Assembly (NCBI RefSeq): GCF_944801835.1
Contig: NZ_CALYLN010000001.1
Coordinates: 1,334,001 to 1,398,000 of the forward strand
Reading direction: 5' to 3'
From: Bartonella sp. B1099
GTDB taxonomy: Bacteria; Pseudomonadota; Alphaproteobacteria; Rhizobiales; Rhizobiaceae
DNA length: 64,000 bases
The notes under the pieces are model-generated. The model was not told where the DNA came from. It saw nothing but the letters and a program-made list of their open reading frames with translations, and made no database searches. A program made the position numbers and the translations under genes. How positions within the stretch are numbered: position 1 is the first letter of the stretch; every line of letters starts with the position of its first letter. Below are positions 23,853-32,890 of this stretch, piece after piece.

Positions 23853-24301
23853 AAAAAATAAAAATATTATATTTCAAGTGGTTAGTATTTTACAGATCTT
23901 TAAAAAACAACCTATATCAACAATACAACCTCTAAATTCAATCAAGAGTATATGTTTCGAGGGGGTTTTGACAATTTTTGCACCGTCAAAACCTATAAGC
24001 AAAATGAATATATGTAACTCTTTTTAAACAGAGCTTTTGAAAAGAATAAAGCTATCATTTGAGATTACGGTATAACCTCTTAAAGCAAATCCAAAAGAAG
24101 CGTATTCTATTTAAAATGGGATTTCTTAAAAGTCTTAAAGGTAATACAAATTAAGAGTGTTTAAAAGTGCAAATCCCTTTTTAGAATAACGCATATAAAC
24201 ATTCCTTTTAAGATTGTATCTAATCAACTTAACAAAGAGGTATAGATTATATAGCTATATCCTATACTCTATACCCCTTATGATTATAAGGTCTTATAAG
24301 C
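23853..24301. repeat. 3'-flank repeat of the restriction gene, copy B
   Basis: This is homologous to 17905-18345 in the same orientation. The stretch 23739-24301 between the two convergent restriction genes has no credible gene. The block around 23860-23920 also resembles 20340-20410 and its mirror near 29650-29720 (shared ATTATATTTCAA and ACAACCTATATCAA-like words), so a small AT-rich repeat family is scattered through this element. Confidence 0.75.
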
Positions 24302-27300
24302 TTATTCAGTTTCTTTAATTTCTAATTTTGGTAAGTTTTTAACGATTTTCATTGTCTCTAAACTTACAGTAATAACCCTTTGAAACAATTCTAGAGGGTA
24401 GGCAGGGTTTCCAACGGTTTCAACAGCATAGCGATTAGCATCATTTACAATGCCACTCTTTTTATCGGTTTTTACGCATTGACGCCCCATAACCCATTCA
24501 AGAGCAGGCTTGCCATTGACGATATACTCATAAGCTTCAAGAGGGATATCTGTCATTGTGATGTTGCTGTTGTAAATAACCGTTGTTTTATCCTTTTCCT
24601 TACTATTCTTAATTTTTGCGAATTTCATTTCTGTAACGTAGTAAAATTTTTCTGGATTAGAAATATCAGTCTGTTTTGGATTGCCTTTTTTAAATGTGAC
24701 TGGATAAGGCTCCACATCTTCATAATTCACATGCAAATGACCCAGTTCACGCCCTGCTGTAACAAATTTCCAAAAATCATCAGCACTCTTTACACAAGGG
24801 ATACGAGGCAATTCTTTAGAGAGGTTATCAGCATAACGGGCGCGATAATCTTCCGAATGTAAGATTCCGTAAACGTAATAAAATAGATCATCTTTTGTTA
24901 TATTCTCATTAGGATAAGTTGCTTTAAAATGGGCTAGACCTTCATCTGTAATGGCATCACGCCTCTGTAAACCAGTATTTTTGCTTTCTTCTGTAGAATT
25001 CGTAAACAAATGGGATTGTTGCTTATTTTTACCTTTTGAAACCGTAGTATTTTCGTAAAAATATCTTGGAAAGCATTGACCATTCTCTATCACGTGAAGA
25101 TTAGAGACAGTCTTAATCATAAGTACAGAAAAACCACACCTTGCTCCTATGCCTGTAACTTGGATTATTCTATTTTCTGCTGCTTTTCCCATAGGAAATA
25201 TCTGCGGCATTTGATAAACACCATCATTAAGATCTCGACTATAATAAAGCCATTGTCGTATAAAAGGACGATACAAGCTTTTAGTAAGGTAATTTGCCTC
25301 AAAATTGAAAGACTTTCCTTTTACTAGATCTCGTTTAAGATTATAACTCCAACTGATTTTTCTTTCATCTGAATTAACAAAATCATTTGCAAAGTTTGCA
25401 CGTAACTTATGATCAGCATGTGAATAGGCATAATTAAAACGCTCTACTTCACTATTATAGAAAGCAATCATATGATGCATATTATTTGCCACTACTTCAC
25501 GGCTTGAATTATACGCCCAAGCATCACGACTCGTCATAATGCCACGAGAAAATATTGCAAATAATTTTTTACTATGACCTTTTTTATCACCTAAAGCTAG
25601 GAATGTTTTAAAACTATCATCACGTTGATTAATCCAATCCCCATATTCATCTGGTGTAATGATTTGCCAACCTTGTTTACTTCGTGTAACACCATCAATA
25701 CTACCCAAATACTCGAGAGCTGTAAGTTTTTCTTTTGTCGTAAGGTTATTACCAATATCATGATAGTAAATTTTACAATCTCCAGAGACATTAGGATTTT
25801 TGATAAATAGTGTTACGGCGATACCGGTCATACTTCCATTACCAAAAACATTTTCTCCTTCTTTCGCTTTCCCATTGCTTAACATATTTTTACGAATATC
25901 ACCCCGTAAATTGAGCACGTAAATACTGGTAAATTCTTTAGCTAAAGATTTTCGTAAGCTGTCCATTGTTGGCTTTTCTACGTAACCAGAACCAGAAACA
26001 AAACCGATTACCCCCGCATCACCAATACGGTCACTAGCCCAACGGATAGCACGAATATAACTATCATAAAGCGCTCGTATGTTCGTGACTTTTGATTGAG
26101 CGGCATAAGTTTCACGAATACGGTTATCTAATATGGGATAAGGACTGTTCTTTGCATTGTCGTTTTCGTTTTTTTGTCCTACCGAATAAGGGGGATTACC
26201 AAAAATAACTTTGATATCCAGTTTCTTTTGATGTTCTAAATATTCACTGTTTTCTTTGAGTATACCTTCCATAAGGTCTTTTTCTTTAAGCATCTGAAAC
26301 GTATCAGCCAAACCAATATGCTTAAAGGGAATATACTCTCCTTTCATAAGACTATGATAGGTCGATTCAATGTTAATGGCGGCTATGTAATAAGCTAAGA
26401 GAACAATCTCATTGGCATGGATATCATGACAGAATTTATATTCCAGATCCTCTAGTTTGATGAGATTGGATTGTAACAACCGTGTGATAAAGGTACCAGT
26501 ACCCGTAAAAGGGTCAAGAATAGAAACACCCCGTGATCCTAGACTTTTGCCAAATTCATTGCGCAAGACATCATCAACAGAGTGAATGATAAAATCAACA
26601 ACCTCAACGGGGGTATAAACAATTCCAAGCCTATCCGTGGTTTTCTTAAAAGCTTTGGCAAAAAAATCTTCGTAAAGTTTGATAATAAGATTCTGTTTTG
26701 CTTGAGGTTCGGTAATCCCTGCTGTACAGAACGTGATACTTTTGTAGAATTTATCAAGATCTTTTGCTTCTTCCTCAATATTGGTTTTATCCAGTTTCGC
26801 TAAAATCTTTTCCATGGCTTGAGAGATAGCATTGTTCTGTACAAACTTATTGCCATCAAACAAAGCTTCAAACACGGGACGCGTTACAAGATGTTGGGCT
26901 AACATCTCAACAGCTTCTTCTTGTTTGATTTCACTATTTACGTTGTTTTTTAGTTCCTTATGAAAGGCATCAAAAGCATGAAAAGTTTCACTCTTTTCGT
27001 CCACAAGCATATCTTTAAGACGATTGATATGGTTTTGTGCAATCTCAGCAACATTGCCAGCCCATATGCCCCAATAATCCGTGATTTTAAAACTATCCAG
27101 AAAAATTGTCTTGATAAAATCAACAAATTCAGAAGGGCGGAATAATTCTCCTTGCTCTGTAGTCGATTGAGAGTTGCTTGCTGCTGTTCCAATAACATGT
27201 CCAGAACTTTCTCCTTTTGATTGTATCTGGACCTCATCAACTGTTGTGGTGAGTTCTTTTAATTCATTGTCACGCTTAATCTCTATAATCTCAATCGTAT

Positions 27301-29275
27301 GGCTGCTATCTTGTCCTAAAGACATTTGATTAATCGTTCGAGCCAGCCTCTCATCATGAGAATGTAAAGCATTCAAAACTTGCCAAACAACATGGTACTT
27401 CTTATTATTCCGTAAAGCTTTTTTGGCTTCTAAATGCGAGGGAATGATAACAGGTAAAATGATATAGCCTGTCTTTTTTCCCTTGGCACGACGCATCACA
27501 CGCCCCACCGCCTGTATCACATCCACTTGGCTATTGCGCGGGTGTAAAAACATGATGGCATCAAGAGCAGGAACATCAATCCCTTCTGAAAGACACCGAA
27601 CATTGCTTAAGATCCGACAAACATTGTGACCAGCATCTTGTTTCAGCCAATCCAATTCTTCATTGCGTTTTTTGACGCTTTGCTTTCCGTCAATATGTCT
27701 TACTTCACAATTCAAAAAGGGTACATCTTTAAGGAAATCATTGATATGAGATTCGATAATTTTATTGAAGAGCTTTGTGACATATTTAGAAGTATTGATA
27801 TCTTTGCAAAAAGCTAAGGCACAATGCATGGGCTCTGTATCATCATCATCAACAGCTGCTTCCTTATCTATTTTAGTCAGTGCTCTATAACAGCCAATAA
27901 TTTTTGCCGCATCATCTAAATCAATTTCACGGTCTTCATTGGCAATAATCTTCTGTATGGCTGGTGTGATATAGGTTTCATCAATGCCTAAGACCACAAT
28001 CTTGTAAGGGGTTAAAAGTTCATTCTCGACAGCTTCAGTGAAGGTATAATGATGGAGTTGTTTTCCAAAAAGCGCTTCATCATCCATGGACGCCAAAACG
28101 GCATTAATCTCATCAGCCCGTCTTTTGGCAGTCTCACTAAAGATACGAGGCGTTGCTGTCATGTACAGACGTTTTTTACCTCGAATAATGCTGTTATCAT
28201 GAACTTTGACAAATTCAGATTCATTGTCATCAGTTCCCAATGAAGCACCAGTCGTACGGTGTGCTTCATCACAAATAATCAGATCAAATTCGGGTAAATC
28301 ATATTCCTTTTGCGCATCGGAAATCACTTGAATGGAATGATAGGTTGAAAAGATGACCGTCATTGCCTCTGCGAAGTTTTCACAAGCTTCTTTGGCAAGG
28401 GCTTTTGCATCTGTTGTAGCAGGAAGAACAAGATCTGATGTTTCCATGCCAACCATGTCATCTTGGTTTTTACGACGCTTTCCTACTTTTGTATCCGAAC
28501 ACACCGCAAAGGAACGCAAGGGAATTTGTGTGTCCAGTGTCCATTCACGGATTGTTTGTGAGACTAAAGCAAGAGAAGGCACCAAAAACAACACACGCTT
28601 GCCTTTTCCCGCTATGGTCTCTGCTATCTTAAGGCTTGTGAACGTTTTGCCTGTTCCACATGCCATAATTAGCTTGCCACGGTCTGCTTCTTTTAAACCT
28701 TCACAGACTTTCTTGATGGCTTCTTTCTGATGGGGACGAGGTTCTTTTGTAACTTTCAGAACAACTTTTTGTTTTGTTGCAAATATTTGCCAATCTATAC
28801 GACTGTTTTCCATATGACGAAGGTCAATGCGATAAACGGGTATCGCTTGTCCTTTAATCATGGCATTCACATTGTCACTTAATTCACTTTCAGTGCTATC
28901 AACGAGAAGGCGATATTTAAAGATGTCTTTTCCAGAGGCTGCGATAAAGCTATCAATATCCTTTTTACTGATCTGATGGTCTGCTTTATAAAACTTACAT
29001 TGAATAGCCACATAGCCTTCTTGATTGCGAAGTTTTGCAACCAGATCAATGCCGATATCATTTTTATTCCAATCCTCACGCTCTTTAGCCCATTCAAAAT
29101 AGCTTTCAACCTTTTCATAGCGTCCATAATGGATAGGGTCATGCATAAGATATTTGCTAATAAAATCTTCAAAAATTTTTCCCTTTTTAGCATTTGAAGT
29201 TGCTTGTTGACGATAATATTCCAACAGAGAACGTAGCGTGACGTGTTTATTATCAGACTTAACAGATTGCAGCAT
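24302..29275 (-). CDS. Type ISP-like single-chain restriction-modification enzyme
   Basis: The 1657-aa protein combines all parts of a Type ISP enzyme (LlaGI/LlaBIII-like). An Mrr-type nuclease comes first (Glu36, DIGID with Asp77, QCK 92-94). A superfamily 2 helicase follows: Walker A ACGTGKT 205-211, DEAH 336-339, TATP 373-376, QAVGRVMRR 588-596. Then come a helical coupler and an N6-adenine methylase (motif I DPFTGTGTF 921-929, NPPY 1027-1030). A target-recognition region of about 500 residues ends the protein. Such enzymes methylate one strand of an asymmetric site and cut after ATP-driven translocation. All key motifs look intact. The ATG at 29275 follows AAGGGA and yields the full nuclease domain. 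It appears to be defence cargo of the surrounding element. Confidence 0.93.
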   Translation of the reverse strand: MLQSVKSDNKHVTLRSLLEYYRQQATSNAKKGKIFEDFISKYLMHDPIHYGRYEKVESYFEWAKEREDWNKNDIGIDLVAKLRNQEGYVAIQCKFYKADHQISKKDIDSFIAASGKDIFKYRLLVDSTESELSDNVNAMIKGQAIPVYRIDLRHMENSRIDWQIFATKQKVVLKVTKEPRPHQKEAIKKVCEGLKEADRGKLIMACGTGKTFTSLKIAETIAGKGKRVLFLVPSLALVSQTIREWTLDTQIPLRSFAVCSDTKVGKRRKNQDDMVGMETSDLVLPATTDAKALAKEACENFAEAMTVIFSTYHSIQVISDAQKEYDLPEFDLIICDEAHRTTGASLGTDDNESEFVKVHDNSIIRGKKRLYMTATPRIFSETAKRRADEINAVLASMDDEALFGKQLHHYTFTEAVENELLTPYKIVVLGIDETYITPAIQKIIANEDREIDLDDAAKIIGCYRALTKIDKEAAVDDDDTEPMHCALAFCKDINTSKYVTKLFNKIIESHINDFLKDVPFLNCEVRHIDGKQSVKKRNEELDWLKQDAGHNVCRILSNVRCLSEGIDVPALDAIMFLHPRNSQVDVIQAVGRVMRRAKGKKTGYIILPVIIPSHLEAKKALRNNKKYHVVWQVLNALHSHDERLARTINQMSLGQDSSHTIEIIEIKRDNELKELTTTVDEVQIQSKGESSGHVIGTAASNSQSTTEQGELFRPSEFVDFIKTIFLDSFKITDYWGIWAGNVAEIAQNHINRLKDMLVDEKSETFHAFDAFHKELKNNVNSEIKQEEAVEMLAQHLVTRPVFEALFDGNKFVQNNAISQAMEKILAKLDKTNIEEEAKDLDKFYKSITFCTAGITEPQAKQNLIIKLYEDFFAKAFKKTTDRLGIVYTPVEVVDFIIHSVDDVLRNEFGKSLGSRGVSILDPFTGTGTFITRLLQSNLIKLEDLEYKFCHDIHANEIVLLAYYIAAINIESTYHSLMKGEYIPFKHIGLADTFQMLKEKDLMEGILKENSEYLEHQKKLDIKVIFGNPPYSVGQKNENDNAKNSPYPILDNRIRETYAAQSKVTNIRALYDSYIRAIRWASDRIGDAGVIGFVSGSGYVEKPTMDSLRKSLAKEFTSIYVLNLRGDIRKNMLSNGKAKEGENVFGNGSMTGIAVTLFIKNPNVSGDCKIYYHDIGNNLTTKEKLTALEYLGSIDGVTRSKQGWQIITPDEYGDWINQRDDSFKTFLALGDKKGHSKKLFAIFSRGIMTSRDAWAYNSSREVVANNMHHMIAFYNSEVERFNYAYSHADHKLRANFANDFVNSDERKISWSYNLKRDLVKGKSFNFEANYLTKSLYRPFIRQWLYYSRDLNDGVYQMPQIFPMGKAAENRIIQVTGIGARCGFSVLMIKTVSNLHVIENGQCFPRYFYENTTVSKGKNKQQSHLFTNSTEESKNTGLQRRDAITDEGLAHFKATYPNENITKDDLFYYVYGILHSEDYRARYADNLSKELPRIPCVKSADDFWKFVTAGRELGHLHVNYEDVEPYPVTFKKGNPKQTDISNPEKFYYVTEMKFAKIKNSKEKDKTTVIYNSNITMTDIPLEAYEYIVNGKPALEWVMGRQCVKTDKKSGIVNDANRYAVETVGNPAYPLELFQRVITVSLETMKIVKNLPKLEIKETE

Positions 29276-30268
29276 ATTACAATAAAAATCCCTTGCCTTA
29301 TAAGATGATCAATAACCATCAAAAGAATCAAAACGAATTCAATTAAATGCGTTTAAAACAAATATCGATAAAAATGGGAAAAAACTGCTAAAAAGCCGAT
29401 AATTTTTTCAAAAGAGTTTTTAAAAGGATACTTATCAACAGCCTATGAGAAAGATCAGATCAGCAAAATAGTGAAATTTGCTATTCATTTGATGTGTTAC
29501 TCAAGACAAATTCACTATGGGCGCTTAAAATATCATAATGATTATTTTGATAAGTTTTATAAATCATTGAAAAGGGTATTTGTGTCAGTTCAATTTACTG
29601 ACAGATAACTGACAGGTTTTAATCAATTTACATCATTGGTTATTTTTAAAGATTGCACCATTGATATGAGTTGTGTTTTAAAGTCATTAATCTATTGAAA
29701 TATAATAACTTTTATTTTTGATTAAAAAATATATAGAAAGGGGGGGCTAAAAAGAACTGACAAGACTGACAGCACTGACAAAACTCTTTTTACAAAGTCA
29801 TTCAGATCATTTTTTTTGGAAAAAAATTACTTAATGAGAATGCTATAAAAAGAGTTTTGTGTGATTGTTTTAAAAACTTCAAAAGAGGTGTTATTGTTTT
29901 ATGCTGTTGTTTTTGACCAAAGGATGCCATTCATAATAGGCGCTAGGGTGTCCACTTGTCTGATGTGTTATAAACTTTTTTCGCAGGTGATTAGAACGAC
30001 ATAAAAGCTCTAAAGCTTGCTTCACAGCTTCTTTATCTTTTAAAGAACTCCAACATCGTCTATAGATATCCCTTGCCGTAAAAACATCGGGTAAACAATC
30101 ACAGCGTTCGACAATCAATTTTGCACGCTCTGCTGTTAATGTATCATGCGCCGCATAAAGACGTTTTGCGTGACTTATCAGATATTTTTCCCAACACAAT
30201 GCTGTTGTGATGGCATAGAGTCCAATTTCAAAACGCCCACCTTCACACAGTTCAAAAATCAACGCAAG
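28246..30268 (-). repeat. Near-identical inverted repeat, right arm (2,023 bp)
   Basis: This is the mirror partner of 19794-21816 (axis at 25031). It covers the first 344 codons of the intact restriction gene, the whole 615-bp intergenic region and the end of the DUF3987 gene. Recombination between the arms would invert the 6.4 kb between them. Confidence 0.93.
29276..29890 (-). promoter_or_regulatory. Intergenic region with TGTCAG iterons (right copy)
   Basis: This is the mirror image of 20172-20786. On the minus strand it carries the same three 9-bp TGTCAG repeats (starting at 29780, 29771 and 29762) and the TGTCAG/CTGACA group at about 29583-29614. It contains the promoter region of the intact restriction gene and possibly the element's replication origin. 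No gene is seen in it. Confidence 0.6.
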
Positions 30269-30904
30269 GGTTGGGATAGTTTTATCCATTTTCAAAAGAT
30301 ATGATTGTAAACTTGTAGAGAATTTTCCCCCTTTGATCGTTCTTTGAAAATTTTCCCACCATTCACGAAACATCTCTTGAGCTTCAGAAGAAAAGCGTAT
30401 AGTCATGGGGTGTTTTGGTGATCCTAAAGGTTTATCATAAAGAGAACGAAAGACCCCTTGATAGTTTTCCCATGCCTTTTGATTGGGAGGTCTATCAACC
30501 CAGTTACGCTCTTTTCGTTCATCAGGAAAGACCAGCATTTGAAATCGTTGTAATAAACCGTCATCGTTTATTCCACGGTGCATGGCTTGAATGAGTGGAA
30601 TAATTCGTGAAGGTTGAATGCCCCCAATGACAGAAAGGGTTGCATTAGGAATAAAAATGGTTCCACGCTCTATACGGTCATAGGTAAATTGATCATCTCC
30701 ATTAAAAGCTGTTAAATAGAAAGAACGGTCTGTTTGATATTCCTTTCTTTCCAAATTGGCTAAAAAACCAGACAATTCATCACGGACCATTAAGAGACCA
30801 CGGGGGTTTTCTTTTAACAATTCCCCAAGCTTTTCGACCGTGACATCGTTGACAATCAGACGTCGTTTATTAAGCGTGTCATCATCATTTTTACGAGTAA
30901 AAAA
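29891..30904 (-). pseudogene. DUF3987-type replication protein, 5'-truncated
   Basis: DUF3987 proteins are ATPase-like replication proteins of phages, plasmids and satellites, usually fused or adjacent to a primase. The frame is open from 30904 (KNDDDTLNKRRLIVNDVTVE) to the stop at 29891. It contains a Walker B-like MVRDELSGFLANLE, GGIQPSRIIPL and a helical C-terminal region. The Walker A half that should precede it is missing; an in-frame TAG at 30905-30907 closes the frame. An internal ATG at 30820 would give 309 aa. The missing part coincides with the toxin-antitoxin module just upstream, so the module probably replaced it. Confidence 0.75.
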
Positions 30905-31042
30905 CTAAGTGGTGTGCAAAATAATTATGCTAATCATATTCGCAACATTAGAAAAATAATAATTTATCATTACTTACTGATACAGAGCGTAGTATTGTAG
31001 AAAATAATTTTCTTCAATTACCAAAAATAAAAATACAGTTTA

Positions 31043-31315
31043 TTAAGGAAATTTTTGCTTTGTATGAAGCACACGTAAAATACGTACAACGCCATTTGAA
31101 ATATCATAAATCATGATATAATTTGGATTTACAATAAGTTCACGTGTATTTACAATTCGTCCTAAACGACCAAGAGTAGGAAATTTAACAAGTTTTTCTA
31201 CCTTTTCAGATAAAAGTTGATCAAACTTTAAGGCAGCAGAAGGATTATCTTGTGATATGTATTCACGTATCTTTTTGCGGTCAACGTGTGCTACTTGTGT
31301 CCAAATTAGCTTCAT
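31043..31315 (-). CDS. RelE/ParE-family toxin
   Basis: This 90-aa protein has the compact RelE/ParE fold signature: IWTQVAHVDRKKIREYISQDN at the start (helical hairpin), then FPTLGRLGRIVNTRELIVNP and IMIYDISNGVVRILRVLHTKQ (beta sheet with Arg residues). ParE toxins poison gyrase and RelE toxins cut mRNA on ribosomes; sequence alone does not decide which applies. It overlaps the antitoxin gene by 4 bp (ATGA), the usual antitoxin-first arrangement. The C terminus ends in KQKFP. Confidence 0.85.
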   Translation of the reverse strand: MKLIWTQVAHVDRKKIREYISQDNPSAALKFDQLLSEKVEKLVKFPTLGRLGRIVNTRELIVNPNYIMIYDISNGVVRILRVLHTKQKFP

Positions 31316-31602
31316 AGAGTTGATCTATCTAGTTTACTTTGTGTTTTTAAGCGCCATTCCTTTGCTTCTGCTTCAATTTCTTCAGAAGATATTATATCGC
31401 CTGCATTAGCAGAATTTATCCCTAATTGAACTTGTTCCCGAAACCATAAATCGTGTGCATTTTTTTCTTTTTGTTCTTTTACGATATCGCGCATATAATC
31501 CCGCAATAATTGTGCACCAGATCTATCGCACGCCTTTGCTGCTTTAGAAAATTCATTTTTTAATACATCATCAACGCGAAAGGTAAATGTTGTTTCAGCC
31601 AT
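31312..31602 (-). CDS. Ribbon-helix-helix antitoxin (DinJ/CopG-like)
   Basis: The 96-aa protein starts with AETTFTFRVDDVLKNEFSKA, an RHH beta strand and helix, followed by CDRSGAQLLRDYMRDIV. The acidic C-terminal half would wrap the toxin. It is cotranscribed with the downstream toxin (4-bp overlap). RHH antitoxins usually bind palindromes in their own promoter, and a suitable inverted repeat lies just upstream at 31616-31649. Confidence 0.85.
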   Translation of the reverse strand: MAETTFTFRVDDVLKNEFSKAAKACDRSGAQLLRDYMRDIVKEQKEKNAHDLWFREQVQLGINSANAGDIISSEEIEAEAKEWRLKTQSKLDRSTL

Positions 31603-31615
31603 TTTACGACCATTT

Positions 31616-31649
31616 AATGTGTTACAATATAATTCTAATGTAATACATT
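31616..31649 (-). promoter_or_regulatory. Likely autoregulatory operator of the toxin-antitoxin pair
   Basis: The inverted repeat AATGTGTTACA (31616-31626) and TGTAATACATT (31639-31649) has one mismatch. It lies 14-47 bp upstream of the antitoxin start, where RHH antitoxins bind. A further perfect 11-bp palindrome with a 3-nt spacer follows at 31677-31701, at the boundary with the broken primase. Confidence 0.6.
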
Positions 31650-31707
31650 TTTACTATTTCTTCAATAGCTACTGTTAGAATAGATATTTTATATCTATTC
31701 TGCATTT

Positions 31708-32376
31708 TCATAGGGTTGAAAGAGACGCCCATAAATTAACGGGCTCTGATAATAAACTAGACAGTAGAGACAGCCCCGTTTCAATGCCTTTACAAATAAC
31801 CAGATGTTTTGGATTGGCTTGACTTAAATGCACAGCACCGCCCATGACAGAACCCAACATGGCTTTTGCTGGTTTCTGATCTGTTTTGCAGCCATTGGCT
31901 TTTAAAAAGGTCCTATGAATGGCAAAGGAACCAGCCCCCTTAACAAGAGCCACCAACGCGGGCAGTGTCATTCCTAAGGGGTGTGGACAGTTGTCGTGAA
32001 ATCGTAAATAAGGAAATAAGTCATAACAAATATCCCGCATGCGTAAATAGGTTTCTGCTAAAGTATCTTTGATCGGTTGACTTTGTTGCCAAATCGCTTT
32101 TGCTCGTTTGAAATCAGCACAAAACTGTTTTGAGAAAGAAAGCATGTGATCATAAGCTTGTTTCCCCAGCAAGCCAATTCTTCTGAGCGCTTGTATGATC
32201 TCTCTAAAAGAGCAGCCAGCATAACAGTAGAGTAAGAGACGCCCATCATTTCCATTGGCAAGGGATAAGCTAGGCAATTGATCATCATGAGCTGGACAAC
32301 GGGCAAGTCCATAACGCCCATGCCAAACCCCACGCAAGGCACGTGTGATGCCCCAAGCATTCGTAAAAGAAAACAT
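31708..32376 (-). pseudogene. Zinc-finger/Toprim primase, 3'-truncated
   Basis: The 222-codon frame has a CHC2-like zinc-binding N terminus (ARCPAHDDQLPSLSL and LLLYCYAGCSFREI) and the beginning of a Toprim domain (HLVICKGIETGLSLLSSLLS). It stops abruptly at WASLSTL, where related primases continue through the acidic Toprim motifs into a helicase part. The lost sequence and the lost start of the DUF3987 gene flank the toxin-antitoxin module, so an originally continuous primase/DUF3987 unit appears interrupted. In satellites such proteins start replication at the element's own origin. Confidence 0.75.
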
Positions 32377-32448
32377 ATTTTTGATCCTATAATGATTGCA
32401 TCATAGGACGGACTCTGCACTTCATAATCATCGTGTGAAAATGAAAAG

Positions 32449-32481
32449 CCTTGTCCATCCTTATGCGACAAGGTTTTTTTT
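32449..32481 (+). terminator. Hairpin with T-run between AlpA gene and primase
   Basis: CCTTGTC (32449-32455) pairs with GACAAGG (32467-32473), followed on the plus strand by T8. On the minus strand, which carries the genes, the hairpin is followed by CTTTTCATTTT, so it may also attenuate transcription from the AlpA gene into the primase. Confidence 0.6.
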
Positions 32482-32680
32482 ATGCCGCATCACTTTGACG
32501 CTGCTGTTTTGCTTGTTCGATTACATTGGTAAGATCCGATTGTAACCAACGCGATAAAAAACCAAATTTTAAAGGTTTTGGAAGAGAGCCATTGGTCACA
32601 TGACGGCGGAAAGTTGAGACACTCATATGAAGCAGTTTTGCACTTTCACGGTCTGTTAAAAGAATATCATTTTCTTTCAT
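32480..32680 (-). CDS. AlpA-family helix-turn-helix regulator/excisionase
   Basis: This 66-aa protein matches the AlpA/MerR-like excisionase family: LLTDRESAKLLHMSVSTFRR is a winged-helix start, followed by HVTNGSLPKPLKFG and RWLQSDLTNVIEQAK. In P4-like satellites AlpA proteins switch on the integrase or act as directionality factors. Its position between integrase and primase supports that role here. The stop overlaps the T-run of the hairpin downstream. Confidence 0.85.
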   Translation of the reverse strand: MKENDILLTDRESAKLLHMSVSTFRRHVTNGSLPKPLKFGFLSRWLQSDLTNVIEQAKQQRQSDAA

Positions 32681-32855
32681 TCTAAAATCCTTTCAAATAT
32701 AAAAAAATGAAAACAAATCATGCCTATTTATTAAACACATTTTGGTTTATTTTTGAAAGTATTTTATTCATAGAAAACAGTATTTTATTATAGATTTTCT
32801 CATGTGATAATTTATGAGTTTAATTGAGAAAGAATGAGAGAAAAGAGAGAGAAAG

Positions 32856-32864
32856 TTATCCACA
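32856..32864 (+). other. Consensus DnaA box
   Basis: TTATCCACA is a perfect match to the bacterial DnaA box. It lies in the 210-bp gap between integrase and AlpA gene. A GGGGT/ACCCC hairpin (32869-32887) sits beside it. One isolated box can occur by chance, so a role in replication or control is only suggested. Confidence 0.4.
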
Positions 32865-32890
32865 GATAATGGGGTTATGCACCCCATATC

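Noticed and set aside
32058..32471. 137-codon minus-strand frame overlapping the primase
   Set aside because: It overlaps, in another frame, the zinc-finger primase whose Cys/His pattern is clear; no feature of its own.
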